From NCBI GenBank assembly GCA_964510315.1, contig CAZEAP010000027.1, positions 1 to 53,977 on the forward strand: a DNA stretch of 53,977 nucleotides. Reading direction: 5' to 3'. Source of the stretch: CAZEAP01 sp964510315 (GTDB taxonomy: Bacteria; Planctomycetota; Brocadiia; SM23-32). Within the stretch, counting starts at the first letter, position 1. Every line of letters starts with the position of its first letter. Positions 25,569 to 35,228 of the stretch are shown one piece after another. The notes under the pieces are model-generated. The model had not been told where the DNA came from and did no database searches. It saw nothing but the letters and a program-made list of their open reading frames with translations. Position numbers and translations under genes: made by a program.

Positions 25569-27692
25569 ATGTCCGACAGCACAGACGATGCGAGGTATAA
25601 CGACCCGGACGCGCCCCTTTCCGAAAGGGTGCAGGACCTGGTCTCCCGGATGACGCTGCAGGAGAAGGTCTCACAGATGGTGCACGGGGCGGCCGCCGTG
25701 CCGCGCCTGGACGTGCCGGCCTACAACTGGTGGAACGAGTGCCTCCACGGCGTCGCCCGCGCCGGCAAAGCCACCGTCTTTCCCCAGTCCATCGCCATGG
25801 CGGCCTCCTTCGACGAGGAGCTGATGCACCGGGTGGCGACGGCCATCTCCGATGAAGCACGGGCGAAATACCACCAGGCCCTCCGCCAGGATAACCGCCA
25901 GCAGTACCTCGGCCTCACCTTCTGGTCCCCGAATATCAACATTTTCCGGGACCCCCGCTGGGGACGGGGGCAGGAGACCTACGGGGAGGACCCCTACCTT
26001 ACCGGCCGCATGGGCATTGCCTTCGTGCGCGGGCTCCAGGGCGACGACGACCACTACCTCAAACTCGTCGCCACCCCCAAGCACTTCGCCGTGCACAGCG
26101 GTAAAGAGTCCGAGAGGCACCATTTCGACGCCAGGGTAGACCGGCGCGACCTCCGCGAGACCTATCTGCCCGCCTTCAAGGCATGCGTGCGCGAGGGCGG
26201 CGCGTTCTCGGTCATGGGCGCCTACAACCGTACCAACGGCGAGCCGTGTTCCGCCGGCAGGACTCTCCTTCAGGACATCCTCCGCGACGAATGGGGCTTC
26301 GAGGGCTACGTGGTCTCCGACTGCGGGGCCATCCGGGACATCCACGCCAACCACAAGGTAACCGAGACCCCGGCGGAGTCCGCCGCCATGGCCGTCCGCA
26401 ACGGGTGCGACCTGAACTGCGGTGAGACCTTCGACTGGCTGATGGAAGCCGTCGAAAAAGGCCTGATCGACGAGGCCACCATCGACACGGCCGTCGAGCG
26501 GCTGTTCCGCGCCCGGTTCCGGTTGGGGATGTTCGATCCCGACGAGCGCGTGCCGTGGGCAAAGACGCCCCCGGAGGTGGTGGGCTGCGAAGAGCACCGG
26601 GAACTCGCCCGCCGGATGGCGCGCGAGTCCATCGTCCTGCTGAAAAACCAGGGCGACCTGCTCCCCCTGCCGAAAGACCTGGACCGCCTCGCCGTCGTCG
26701 GCCCCAACGCGAATTCCCTGGAGGTGCTCCTGGCCAACTACCACGGCCTGCCGGGCCGCTACGTAACCCCGCTGGAAGGGATCGTGGACGCCGTATCGCC
26801 GGGCACCAGGGTGGACTACGTGGCCGGCTGCGGGCTGATCGACGAGTCGCCGCGGGGCAGCGGCGGTGCGGTGTGGTGCGCCGAACGGGCCGACGTGGTC
26901 ATCGCCGTGATGGGCCTGGCGCCGATGCTGGAGGGCGAGGAGGGCAACGACGCCCCGCTCTCGGAGGGCGGCGACAGGGTGCGTCTCGGCCTGCCGGAGG
27001 TCCAGCAGAAGCTGCTGGAGGAGCTGCACGAAACCGGCACGCCGGTGGTGCTGGTGCTGACAAGCGGCAGCGCCGTCACCGTCAACCGGGCCGCCGAGAA
27101 CGTGCCCGCCCTGCTCTACACCTGGTACGGCGGAGAGCAGGCCGGCGCCGCCCTGGCGGACGTGCTCTTCGGGGACCACAGCCCCGGCGGCCGGCTGCCG
27201 GTCACCGTGGTGAAGTCGCTCGATCAGCTTCCGCCCTTCCGGGACTACGCCATGAAGGGACGGACGTACCGCTTCATGAAAGAGGAGCCGCTCTATCGGT
27301 TCGGGTACGGCCTGAGCTACACGACTTTCGATTACTCCGGTCTGCGGCTGAGCCCTGCGGAGATCGGCCCCGACGAGCCTGTGACCGTCGCCGTGACCGT
27401 GGAGAACTCCGGCGAGAGGCCCGGCGACGAGGTGGTGCAGCTCTACGTGAGCGACCTGGAGGCGTCGGTGCCGGTCCCGCGAATTCACCTGGAGGGTTTC
27501 CGGCGGGTCCACCTGGAGCCGGGGGAGCGGAGGGAGGTCACCTTCACGCTGACGCCCGGGCAGCTCGCCTGTTACGACGACGACGGACGGCCCTTCGTCG
27601 AGCCGGGACAGTTCGCCATATGGGTCGGAGGAGGCCAGCCGGAGGACCCCACCGCCGGCGCCCAGAAGGCCACCCTCACCGTCGGAGACTGA
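25569..27692 (+). CDS. Glycoside hydrolase family 3 (beta-glucosidase/beta-xylosidase type)
   Basis: The 707-residue protein has the GH3 N-terminal barrel with the nucleophile Asp251 in VVSDCGAI, a motif favouring the beta-xylosidase/arabinosidase branch. The alpha/beta sandwich domain follows (ESIVLLKNQGDLLPL at about 353), and then a C-terminal fibronectin-III-like domain (about 600-690, VTVENSGERPGDEVVQLYV). It releases terminal sugars from plant-type oligosaccharides. No signal peptide is seen, so it probably acts on imported oligosaccharides. The frame is open from 25281, but only the ATG at 25569 has GGAGG six bases upstream, and everything before it is repeat DNA. Confidence 0.93.
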   Translation: MSDSTDDARYNDPDAPLSERVQDLVSRMTLQEKVSQMVHGAAAVPRLDVPAYNWWNECLHGVARAGKATVFPQSIAMAASFDEELMHRVATAISDEARAKYHQALRQDNRQQYLGLTFWSPNINIFRDPRWGRGQETYGEDPYLTGRMGIAFVRGLQGDDDHYLKLVATPKHFAVHSGKESERHHFDARVDRRDLRETYLPAFKACVREGGAFSVMGAYNRTNGEPCSAGRTLLQDILRDEWGFEGYVVSDCGAIRDIHANHKVTETPAESAAMAVRNGCDLNCGETFDWLMEAVEKGLIDEATIDTAVERLFRARFRLGMFDPDERVPWAKTPPEVVGCEEHRELARRMARESIVLLKNQGDLLPLPKDLDRLAVVGPNANSLEVLLANYHGLPGRYVTPLEGIVDAVSPGTRVDYVAGCGLIDESPRGSGGAVWCAERADVVIAVMGLAPMLEGEEGNDAPLSEGGDRVRLGLPEVQQKLLEELHETGTPVVLVLTSGSAVTVNRAAENVPALLYTWYGGEQAGAALADVLFGDHSPGGRLPVTVVKSLDQLPPFRDYAMKGRTYRFMKEEPLYRFGYGLSYTTFDYSGLRLSPAEIGPDEPVTVAVTVENSGERPGDEVVQLYVSDLEASVPVPRIHLEGFRRVHLEPGERREVTFTLTPGQLACYDDDGRPFVEPGQFAIWVGGGQPEDPTAGAQKATLTVGD

Positions 27693-27801
27693 CCCCGCGA
27701 AACGAGTCCGCCGCCGAGCGTCGGGGCACGTGCGCAGCAGGAACAGCGCCCGGATTCTCCCCGGCTCGGCTCCGGGGAGAGCCCTGAATTCGAAGCTTTG
27801 C

Positions 27802-27829
27802 TTGACGGGCTGTGGCTCGATGCTAAAAT
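27802..27829 (+). promoter_or_regulatory. dnaE promoter
   Basis: TTGACG (27802-27807), a 16-bp spacer and TAAAAT (27824-27829) form a sigma-70 promoter with the extended -10 TGCTAAAAT, identical to that before purF. It should drive dnaE and the overlapping ruvC. Confidence 0.6.
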
Positions 27830-27939
27830 AAGGCCGGCGGCCGTTCCTACGGTCCCGGGGTCAGGCAACAAAGCCGCCGCGCCCCGAGGAATTGGGTCTC
27901 TCCCGCGCCACTCTGATCCGGGAAAAGCCGGAACGCCAG

Positions 27940-30900
27940 ATGCCGAGTGCTGATTTCTGCCATCTGCACGTTCACACCCAGTACAGCCTGCTGGACGGCG
28001 CCTGCCGGATCGACGACATCGCCCAGAAAGCCGCCCGCCTCGGTATGCCCGCCGTGGCCATTACCGACCATGGCAACCTCTCCGGCGCCGTGCAATTCCA
28101 CAGCACCCTCCGCCGGCACGACGTCAAACCGATCCTCGGCTACGAGGCATACCTGACACCGGGCGACCGGACGGAACGGAAGCGCGGCTCGGGCAGGCAG
28201 GAACTCTACCACTTAACCCTCCTGGCCGCCGACCAGACCGGCTGGCAGAACCTGCTCAAACTGGCCAGCCTGGCCTACCTGGAGGGCCTCTACTACAAAC
28301 CCCGCGTCGATCGCGACCTGCTGGCGGACTGCGCCGAGGGCCTCATCTGCCTGACCGGCTGCATGCACAGCCGCCTGAACTCCTTCCTGCTCACCGAAGA
28401 CACCGATTCGGCACGGAGCTGGCTGGCCGACATGCGGGAGCTGTTCGGTACGGACCGGCTCTACGTGGAGCTGCAGGACCACGGCCTGCCCGACCAGCGG
28501 GAGGTCCTGGCGCCCGCCGCCGAGCTGGCCAGCAGCATGGACCTGCCCATAGTGGCCACCAACGACTGCCACTACATGGAGGCGGAGGACCGGGAGTGGC
28601 ACGACGTGCTGCTGTGCATCAGCACCCACTCCACCCTGGACGACGAGGACCGCTTTCGGCTGGAAACCGACCAAATCTATTTCAAAAGCCCCGAGGAAAT
28701 GGCGGAAGTCTTCGGGGATTACCCGGAAGCGCTCGAAAACACCCTCCGCGTAGCCGACATGTGTGAGGTGGAGCTGGACCAGTCCCGCAAGTATCCCACC
28801 TTCCGACAAGAAGACAGGCCGCCGGAGGAGAATCCCGAACTGCTCCGCTCCCTGGCCAACGAAGGCCTGCGGAGGCGCCATGACGAGGTATCGGAGGAGA
28901 TGCAGGAGCGGCTGGACCACGAGCTGGACGTCATCGAGCAGATGGGCTACGTGGACTACTTCCTGATCGCCTGGGACTTCGTCCGGTTCGCCAGGGAGCA
29001 GGACATACCGGTGGGCCTGCGCGGCAGCGGCGGGGGCAGCCTCGCCCTCCACGCCCTGGGCATAACCGAGCTGAATCCGCTGGACTACGACCTGATCTTC
29101 AGCCGGTTCATGGACCCGGAGCGGAAGGAAGCGCCCGACATCGACATCGACCTCTGCGAGAAACGCAGGGAAGAGGTCATCGATTACGTCAAGGAGAGAT
29201 ACGGCCACCGCTGCACCGCCCAGATCATCACCTTCGGGACCCTGCAGGCCCGCAACTGCGTGCGCGACGTCGGCCGGGTGCTCGGCGTGGACCTCCAGAA
29301 GGTCGACCGCGTGGCAAAGATGATCCCCTACGGCTCGTCCCTGCAGGAAGCCGTCGACCAGGTGCCGGACCTCGGGAAGCTGGTGGGCAGCGACGAGGAG
29401 GTGGGGCGGATCGTCGAATACGCCCGCAAGATCGAGGGCCTCCCCCGGCATGCCAGCACACACGCGGCCGGCGTGGTCATCGCCGACAGGCCGCTGTGGG
29501 AAAGCCTGCCCCTCTACAAGAACAGCGAGGGGCAGATCATGACCCAGTGGGACATGGACGACCTCGCTGCGATCGGCATGCTGAAGATGGACTTCCTGGG
29601 TCTCAGCACCCTGACCATCATCGACAAAACGCTGGCCATCATCCGGGAGAGCGGCAAGGAGCCGCCCGTGCTGGACGTCAACGAGATGGACACCGGCGAC
29701 GTGGAGACCTACAAACTGCTGACCGACGGCCTGACCCAGGGCGTCTTCCAGCTGGGCAGCGCGGGCATGCAGCGGCTGCTCAAAAGGCTCCAGCCGGAGT
29801 GCATCGAGGACCTCATCGCCGTGGTGGGCCTCTACCGGCCCGGCCCGCTGCAGAGCGGCATGGTCGATGACTACATCGAGCGCCGACACGGGCGCGCGGA
29901 GATCACCTACCCCCACCCCGCCTTCGAGCCCATCCTGAAGCCCACCCACGGCGTCCTGCTCTACCAGGAGCAGATCATGCGCATCGTCAACACGATAGCC
30001 GGCATGAGCATGTCGGACGCCCTGACGATGATCAAGGCCATCAGCAAGAAGAAAGAGGGCGTGATCCAGCGCCGGCAACAGGCCTTCGTCGAGGGGGCCG
30101 TGGACAACGGGGTAGAGCGGGAGACGGCCGAGCAGATATTCGGCCACATACTGCACTTCGCGGGCTACGGGTTCAACAAGGCCCACACCAGTGCCTACGC
30201 CTTCCTGGCGTTCATCACTGCTTTCCTGAAGGCCCACTACCCCACCGAGTTCATGGCCGCCAGCATCTCCTGCGAGATGGGTGACACCGACGAGGTCGTC
30301 GCACTGATGGAGGAGTGCGGGGAACTGGGCATCGAGGTGCTGCCACCCGACATCAACGAGAGCCGCGCGGAGTTCACCCCGCTGGAGGACGGGAACCTGA
30401 GGTTCGGGCTGGGCGCGGTGAAGAACCTCGGAACGAACGCCGTCAGCTCCATCCTCCAGGCGCGCGAAGAAGGCGGACCGTTCACCGACCTGTTCGACTT
30501 CTGCGAGCGCGTCGACCCCCACGAGGTGACCCGCGGCGCCATGGAAGCGCTGATGAAAGCCGGCTGCTTCGACAACCTGCCCGGCACCCGAGCACAGCAG
30601 ATGGCCCTCCTGGAGACGGCCACGAAGGTGGGCGCCCGCATCCGCAAAAACCGCATGCTCGGCCAGCGGACACTGTTCGGCTCCGAGCAGGAGGACCCCG
30701 AGACCCGCATGGAGGCCAATCTGCCGGACGTCCCCCCCTTCAGCGCACGCGAGCTGGCCCACCAGGAGCGGGAAGCCCTGGGCATCTACGTGCGCCACGA
30801 CCCACTGGTGGACTACCGGAGGGGGCTCCGGCGTTTCTGCACCAGCTTCGCCGACCGGATGGAAGACGTCCCCGACGGCACCGACGCCGTGATGGGCGGC

Positions 30901-31410
30901 ATGCTGGAGAAGGTGCGCCGCAAGACCACCCGCGCCGGCGACCCCATGGCCATCCTCAAGGTGCTGGACCTGAGCGACACCTTCGAGTGCGTGCTGTTCC
31001 CCCGCACCTACGAAAAACACCGCGAACTGCTCCAGGAGGGCGAGGTCCTTTTCTTCAGCGGAAGGATCAGCCGGCGGCGCAGCACGTCCCTGCACGTCGA
31101 TCGGGTGATCCCCTTCGACGAGGCCGGCGCGCAAAAGGCCGCCGCGGTCCTGCTGACCGTCCCCTGCCGGGAGGCCGAAGCCGGCCTGTGGGAATCCCTG
31201 CGCCGGCTGGTCGAGGCCAATCGCGGCTCCGTGCCCGTGTTCGTGGACCTGATCAGCGACGGGTTCCGGCTGCGCTCCCGCGTGGACAACGGCCTGAAGG
31301 TGAAGACCTCCGAGGAGCTTGCCGATCAACTGGAAGAGCTGCTGGGGGCCGGGCGCGTCCGCTTCGCCCTGGCCCGCGGCCGAAAGCGGAGGGGAGGCGT
31401 CCGCGCGTGA
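27940..31410 (+). CDS. dnaE: DNA polymerase III alpha subunit
   Basis: The 1,156-residue protein begins with the PHP domain (HLHVHTQYSLLDG) and has the polymerase catalytic acids Asp400, Asp402 and Asp404 in PDIDIDLCEKRRE. It has the fingers motif GFNKAHTSAYAF, a helix-hairpin-helix region and a C-terminal OB fold (about 1000-1080). It is the replicative polymerase of the chromosome. A TTG-started extension to 27892 is possible, but the ATG at 27940 sits right at the family's normal N-terminus. The stop overlaps the ruvC start by three bases. Confidence 0.96.
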   Translation: MPSADFCHLHVHTQYSLLDGACRIDDIAQKAARLGMPAVAITDHGNLSGAVQFHSTLRRHDVKPILGYEAYLTPGDRTERKRGSGRQELYHLTLLAADQTGWQNLLKLASLAYLEGLYYKPRVDRDLLADCAEGLICLTGCMHSRLNSFLLTEDTDSARSWLADMRELFGTDRLYVELQDHGLPDQREVLAPAAELASSMDLPIVATNDCHYMEAEDREWHDVLLCISTHSTLDDEDRFRLETDQIYFKSPEEMAEVFGDYPEALENTLRVADMCEVELDQSRKYPTFRQEDRPPEENPELLRSLANEGLRRRHDEVSEEMQERLDHELDVIEQMGYVDYFLIAWDFVRFAREQDIPVGLRGSGGGSLALHALGITELNPLDYDLIFSRFMDPERKEAPDIDIDLCEKRREEVIDYVKERYGHRCTAQIITFGTLQARNCVRDVGRVLGVDLQKVDRVAKMIPYGSSLQEAVDQVPDLGKLVGSDEEVGRIVEYARKIEGLPRHASTHAAGVVIADRPLWESLPLYKNSEGQIMTQWDMDDLAAIGMLKMDFLGLSTLTIIDKTLAIIRESGKEPPVLDVNEMDTGDVETYKLLTDGLTQGVFQLGSAGMQRLLKRLQPECIEDLIAVVGLYRPGPLQSGMVDDYIERRHGRAEITYPHPAFEPILKPTHGVLLYQEQIMRIVNTIAGMSMSDALTMIKAISKKKEGVIQRRQQAFVEGAVDNGVERETAEQIFGHILHFAGYGFNKAHTSAYAFLAFITAFLKAHYPTEFMAASISCEMGDTDEVVALMEECGELGIEVLPPDINESRAEFTPLEDGNLRFGLGAVKNLGTNAVSSILQAREEGGPFTDLFDFCERVDPHEVTRGAMEALMKAGCFDNLPGTRAQQMALLETATKVGARIRKNRMLGQRTLFGSEQEDPETRMEANLPDVPPFSARELAHQEREALGIYVRHDPLVDYRRGLRRFCTSFADRMEDVPDGTDAVMGGMLEKVRRKTTRAGDPMAILKVLDLSDTFECVLFPRTYEKHRELLQEGEVLFFSGRISRRRSTSLHVDRVIPFDEAGAQKAAAVLLTVPCREAEAGLWESLRRLVEANRGSVPVFVDLISDGFRLRSRVDNGLKVKTSEELADQLEELLGAGRVRFALARGRKRRGGVRA

Positions 31411-31883
31411 GAATCCTCGGCATAGACCCCGGCACGAAGGTCTGTGGCTGGGGGGTGGTCCGGGCCGACGGCCCCTCGACCGAAGCGGTCGAATTCGGGG
31501 TGGTCAGCGGGGGAAACGCCGACGAGCCGGTCCGTCTGAAAACCATATTCCAGGGGCTCACCGAGATGATCGAGCGGACCGATCCCGACGTGGCGGCGGT
31601 GGAGGGAGCTTTCTACGGCAAGAACGTGCGCACGGCGTTGAAGATCGGGGAAGCCAGGGGCGTCGCCCTCCTGGCCGCCGCCGGCCAAGGGGTCGAGGTC
31701 GTCGAATACGCCCCCGCAACGGTGAAGAAGTCGGTAGTCGGCTCCGGGCGCGCCCACAAGTCCCAGGTCCAGAAGATGGTCCGGGCCCTGCTGCACCTCC
31801 CGGAGGAGCAGGAGTTGCCCGAGGACGCCGCCGACGCCCTGGCCCTCGCCCTCTGCCACGCCCAAAGGGCCGGAACCCCCTGA
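31407..31883 (+). CDS. ruvC: Crossover junction endodeoxyribonuclease RuvC
   Basis: The 158-residue protein has the RuvC RNase-H-like active site: Asp7 (LGIDPGT), Glu66 (AAVEGAFYGKN) and the C-terminal acidic pair in EDAADALALALCH. The KKSVVGSGRAHKSQVQKMV segment is typical. It resolves Holliday junctions as a dimer. It begins with GTG inside the dnaE stop (GTGA), with GGAGG upstream, so the pair is translationally coupled. No ruvA or ruvB is adjacent. Confidence 0.95.
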   Translation: MRILGIDPGTKVCGWGVVRADGPSTEAVEFGVVSGGNADEPVRLKTIFQGLTEMIERTDPDVAAVEGAFYGKNVRTALKIGEARGVALLAAAGQGVEVVEYAPATVKKSVVGSGRAHKSQVQKMVRALLHLPEEQELPEDAADALALALCHAQRAGTP

Positions 31884-32460
31884 GACCGCCCCGCCCGGCA
31901 CCCCAAGTCGGCACCCCATCGACGACCCGGCCGGACTCCCCCCCCGAAATGCGGAATTGTGAATTATCCACTTGCTCTGCAGAAATGATGTGCGAGACGG
32001 CGGGGCGTTAAAGTACGGCGTGGGAGGCGCCCGGCCGATTCGAGTGCCGACGGATGCTTTCTGTAAATCCGTTCCAGAACTTCCGGCGGTCTTCCATCTG
32101 TGTCTATCAGTGTTAATCAGTGTCTGGCGTTTTTCGTTTCCTTTTCGCCCGTCGGCAGTTTTTCATCCGTGTCCGGCCGGAGCGGGAAAGTACGGCGTGG
32201 GAGGCGCCCGGCCGATTCGAGTGCCGACGGATGCTTTCTATAAATCCGTTCCAGAACTTCCGTGAGTCTTCCATCTGTGTCTATCAGTGTTAATCAGTGT
32301 CTGGCGTTGTTCGTTTCCTTTTCGCCCGCCGGGAAGCAGGGGCATCGCTGGCGTGCGAGGCGGCGGGGCGGTAAAGTACGGCGTGGGAGGCGCCCGGCCG
32401 ATTCGAGTGCCGACGGATGGTTTCTAAAGAGCAACCTCAGTTGGGAGACCCCCGTTAACC
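31884..32460. repeat. Three copies of a dispersed repeat before the PKD gene
   Basis: No gene is seen. Two long copies (about 31999-32175 and 32183-32330) and one short copy (about 32363-32425) share AAAGTACGGCGTGGGAGGCG, then CCGATTCGAGTGCCGACGGA and TGCTTTCT. The long copies continue with TCCATCTGTGTCTATCAGTG and GTTTCCTTTTCGCCCG. The same family occurs at 19507 and at 53830-53977. The interval ends directly before the ATG of the secreted protein. Confidence 0.85.
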
Positions 32461-35226
32461 ATGAGACCGCGTGCTTTCGACTGGATTAGTGCCGCAGTAC
32501 TGATGACTGCGCTGACGTTGCCGGCGACGGCCGCCCCGTCGGTGGATTTTTCGGAAGGCTTTGAGGCGGGCCCGATGGCGCTCAACGCCGGCGCCGCCGT
32601 GGTGGCCAACCGGCTCCGGCTGACCGACACCTCCAGCGGCAGCCAGGCACGCTCGGCCTACCACCGGGACAAGGTACGGGTGGATCAGTTCGTGACCAGG
32701 TTCACCTACCATGTCCGCAGCGTGGGGGCCTCCCCCACCGGCGGATGGGCCTTCGTGTTGCAGAACCAGGGCACCGACGCGGTGGGCAGGAGCAAATCCA
32801 CCGGCACGCACGGCTGGGCGCCCACCAACCCCGGCCTCGCGTTGCGCATGAGAACCGGCGCCGGCATGTCCCTGGTCGAGAACACCGGCGCCGGGCCGGG
32901 GAGGATCAAGGCCGGCCCCATGCGCCCGGAGTTGGGGACCTTCACCAGCGGCGACCCCTACACGTTCCTGCTGGCCTACGACGGCTCGGTCCTCCACCTG
33001 ATTGTCACCAACGAACGCACCGGGGACAGCTACTACCAGCACTTCAAGCGGGGCCGGGAGGGCGATACGCCCCTGGACATCCCAGCTGTCCTCGGAGGCG
33101 ATGCGGCCTGGGCCGGCTTCACCGCCGGCACCGGCTCACTGGAGGAGCGGCGGTACGTGCAGCAGATCGAGTCCTGGACCTGGTGGGCCGATGAGGGCGA
33201 GATTCCCCCGGTCGCGCAGTTCAGGCTCAACGGGCTTTCCCCCTACCAGGCCCTCGACGGCAACGTCGTCCGCGCACGGGCCCCCTACGAGGTCCAGTTC
33301 ACAGCCGATACCAGCTTCGACGTGGACGGCTCCGTCGCGCGCTACCGGTGGGACTTCGGGGACGGCAGCTCGGAGCATTCAGATAAACCTGTAGTGGAAC
33401 ATGCCTACGAAGAAGCGGGGAGCTACGAAGCGGAACTGACGGTGGTGGACGATGAGGGCAACCGGTCCGACCCGCGCTCCATCCGCATCGTGGTCGGCGA
33501 CGCCCTGACACCTGTGATCGAACCCGGCCGGACAAACGGTGTGGCGCCGCTCAGCGTGTTCTTCGACGCCACAGGCACGGCCGGCTTGATGCAGGGGGAT
33601 TTCCTGAACGCCCGCTTCGCCTGGGACTTCGACGTGGACGACACGGACCCACAGGGGCGCTACGAACACGGGGAGGGCTTCGCGGCCGCCCATGTGTTCG
33701 AGAAGCCGGGAACCTACCGGGTGCGCCTGACGGTCACCGACGCCTCCGGGGAGACCGCCACCGCCGAGACCCGGATCACGGTGGACGAGGTGGACGAGAG
33801 CTGGACCACCTACCACTTGGCCTCAGACGGCGACGACGCCAACCCGGGGACGCTCCAGCGACCAAAGAAGACGCTGCACCACGCGTTGGAGGAACTCGCC
33901 GGCCCGAGGGTACGCATCCGGCTCAGGCGCGGCGACACCTGGCGGCTGAACCAGGCCCTGACTCTGTCGGCCGACGGCCCGGGCGTCGTGGACAGCTACG
34001 GGGACCCGTCCGACGAGCCGCCCACGATCAGGGCGACCTGGGTGGACGGCGCCTACCGCATGATCCGCATGCGGGGCAGCGATTGGCGGCTGATGCACGT
34101 GGCCGTGCGTGCAGGCAGCAACAGCCATCGCGACCCCCGCCAGCCGGGCGGCGTGAAGCTGAGCGGACGCGACAACCTGGTGGCCGGCGTCCGGTTCACC
34201 AAACTGGGGTCCTACATCTCCCCCCTGTATGGCGCCCGCAACGCCATCTACGACAGCTTTGCCGCCGATGCCGGCCCGTACTTCGTTTACGGCTCCATGT
34301 CCCGGAGATTCGCCATAATCGGCAATGACGTCGAGGTCGAGAGCGACCATGACGAGCACGTCATACGTTTCCAGGGCGGCCACAAAGGGTACATCGCCCA
34401 CAACAAACTGCGGGCAAAGAAGACCAAGAGCAACGTGCAGTTGCGCGGGGACACCAGCCAGGTGGTCGTCTATGACAATGACCTCTTCGGGCGCGGCTCC
34501 GGCCCTCACCCGCAGAACGACGCCAGTGAGGAGTACGTCCATCATGTCGTCTTCGAGGGCAATCGCTTCCTTTACGTGCCGGCCTACGAGGGAACGCGGT
34601 TCGCCGCCGCGGGGACCGCGGTCGGCGTGACGGCGCGGCACGTGGTCATCCGGAACAACCTGACGGTCAACTACGGCCGGCTCTTCGCCGTCGGCGCTCA
34701 TCCCTGGGTCGGCCCGTCGGTGGACCTGCGGGTCTACAACAACACCGTCTATGCCGACGACACGGCGGGCAGGCACAGCGGCCTTCTCTGCAGCATCTAC
34801 GACGCTCGATCGGTTAACGTGCGGAACAACCTCGTATACAACAGCGTGACCGCGGCTCCGAAGCCCTGGGTGCGGCTGGTGTCGGTAAGCAAAGGGGCGC
34901 CTCGCACGCTGAGAGCGGACCACAACCTGTTCTGGGCTCCCGCCTGGGAAGATGGCGAGGGGCTGGTCCGAATCGACGGCGAGGGCCTGTCTCCGGCGCA
35001 GTGGCGCGAGCGGGGCTTCGGGCGGGGGACGTTGACGGCCGAGCCGCTGCTGCGCTCCGCCGATCCGGCGAGCGAGGGATTCATGCATCTGCGCGCGGAC
35101 AGTCCGGCCGTGGACGCGGGCGCCGCGGTGCCGGTCTTCATCGACATGGAGGGGCGCGAACGCCCGGCGGGGAAGGGTTTCGATATCGGCGCCTTCGAGA
35201 GGCCGGCGCCCCCGACCGATGGGTGA
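32461..35226 (+). CDS. Secreted lectin-like / PKD / right-handed beta-helix protein
   Basis: The 921-residue protein starts with a Sec signal peptide (hydrophobic AVLMTALTLPATAA, cleavage near residue 25). Residues about 28-250 resemble an L-type lectin-like sandwich. Two PKD domains follow (about 255-345 with RYRWDFGDGSSEH, and about 350-445 with FAWDFDVDD). A parallel beta-helix occupies about 455-900, beginning YHLASDGDDANPGT as in DUF1565-type helices and ending in a family-typical D-x-GAFE. It is probably an extracellular carbohydrate-binding or polysaccharide-active protein; no catalytic residues can be named. Confidence 0.85.
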   Translation: MRPRAFDWISAAVLMTALTLPATAAPSVDFSEGFEAGPMALNAGAAVVANRLRLTDTSSGSQARSAYHRDKVRVDQFVTRFTYHVRSVGASPTGGWAFVLQNQGTDAVGRSKSTGTHGWAPTNPGLALRMRTGAGMSLVENTGAGPGRIKAGPMRPELGTFTSGDPYTFLLAYDGSVLHLIVTNERTGDSYYQHFKRGREGDTPLDIPAVLGGDAAWAGFTAGTGSLEERRYVQQIESWTWWADEGEIPPVAQFRLNGLSPYQALDGNVVRARAPYEVQFTADTSFDVDGSVARYRWDFGDGSSEHSDKPVVEHAYEEAGSYEAELTVVDDEGNRSDPRSIRIVVGDALTPVIEPGRTNGVAPLSVFFDATGTAGLMQGDFLNARFAWDFDVDDTDPQGRYEHGEGFAAAHVFEKPGTYRVRLTVTDASGETATAETRITVDEVDESWTTYHLASDGDDANPGTLQRPKKTLHHALEELAGPRVRIRLRRGDTWRLNQALTLSADGPGVVDSYGDPSDEPPTIRATWVDGAYRMIRMRGSDWRLMHVAVRAGSNSHRDPRQPGGVKLSGRDNLVAGVRFTKLGSYISPLYGARNAIYDSFAADAGPYFVYGSMSRRFAIIGNDVEVESDHDEHVIRFQGGHKGYIAHNKLRAKKTKSNVQLRGDTSQVVVYDNDLFGRGSGPHPQNDASEEYVHHVVFEGNRFLYVPAYEGTRFAAAGTAVGVTARHVVIRNNLTVNYGRLFAVGAHPWVGPSVDLRVYNNTVYADDTAGRHSGLLCSIYDARSVNVRNNLVYNSVTAAPKPWVRLVSVSKGAPRTLRADHNLFWAPAWEDGEGLVRIDGEGLSPAQWRERGFGRGTLTAEPLLRSADPASEGFMHLRADSPAVDAGAAVPVFIDMEGRERPAGKGFDIGAFERPAPPTDG

Positions 35227-35228
35227 AA

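Noticed and set aside
28213..31329. A 1,038-codon open frame antisense to dnaE
   Set aside because: dnaE is certain from its motifs; the antisense frame is a by-product of GC-rich codon use and has no recognisable domain.
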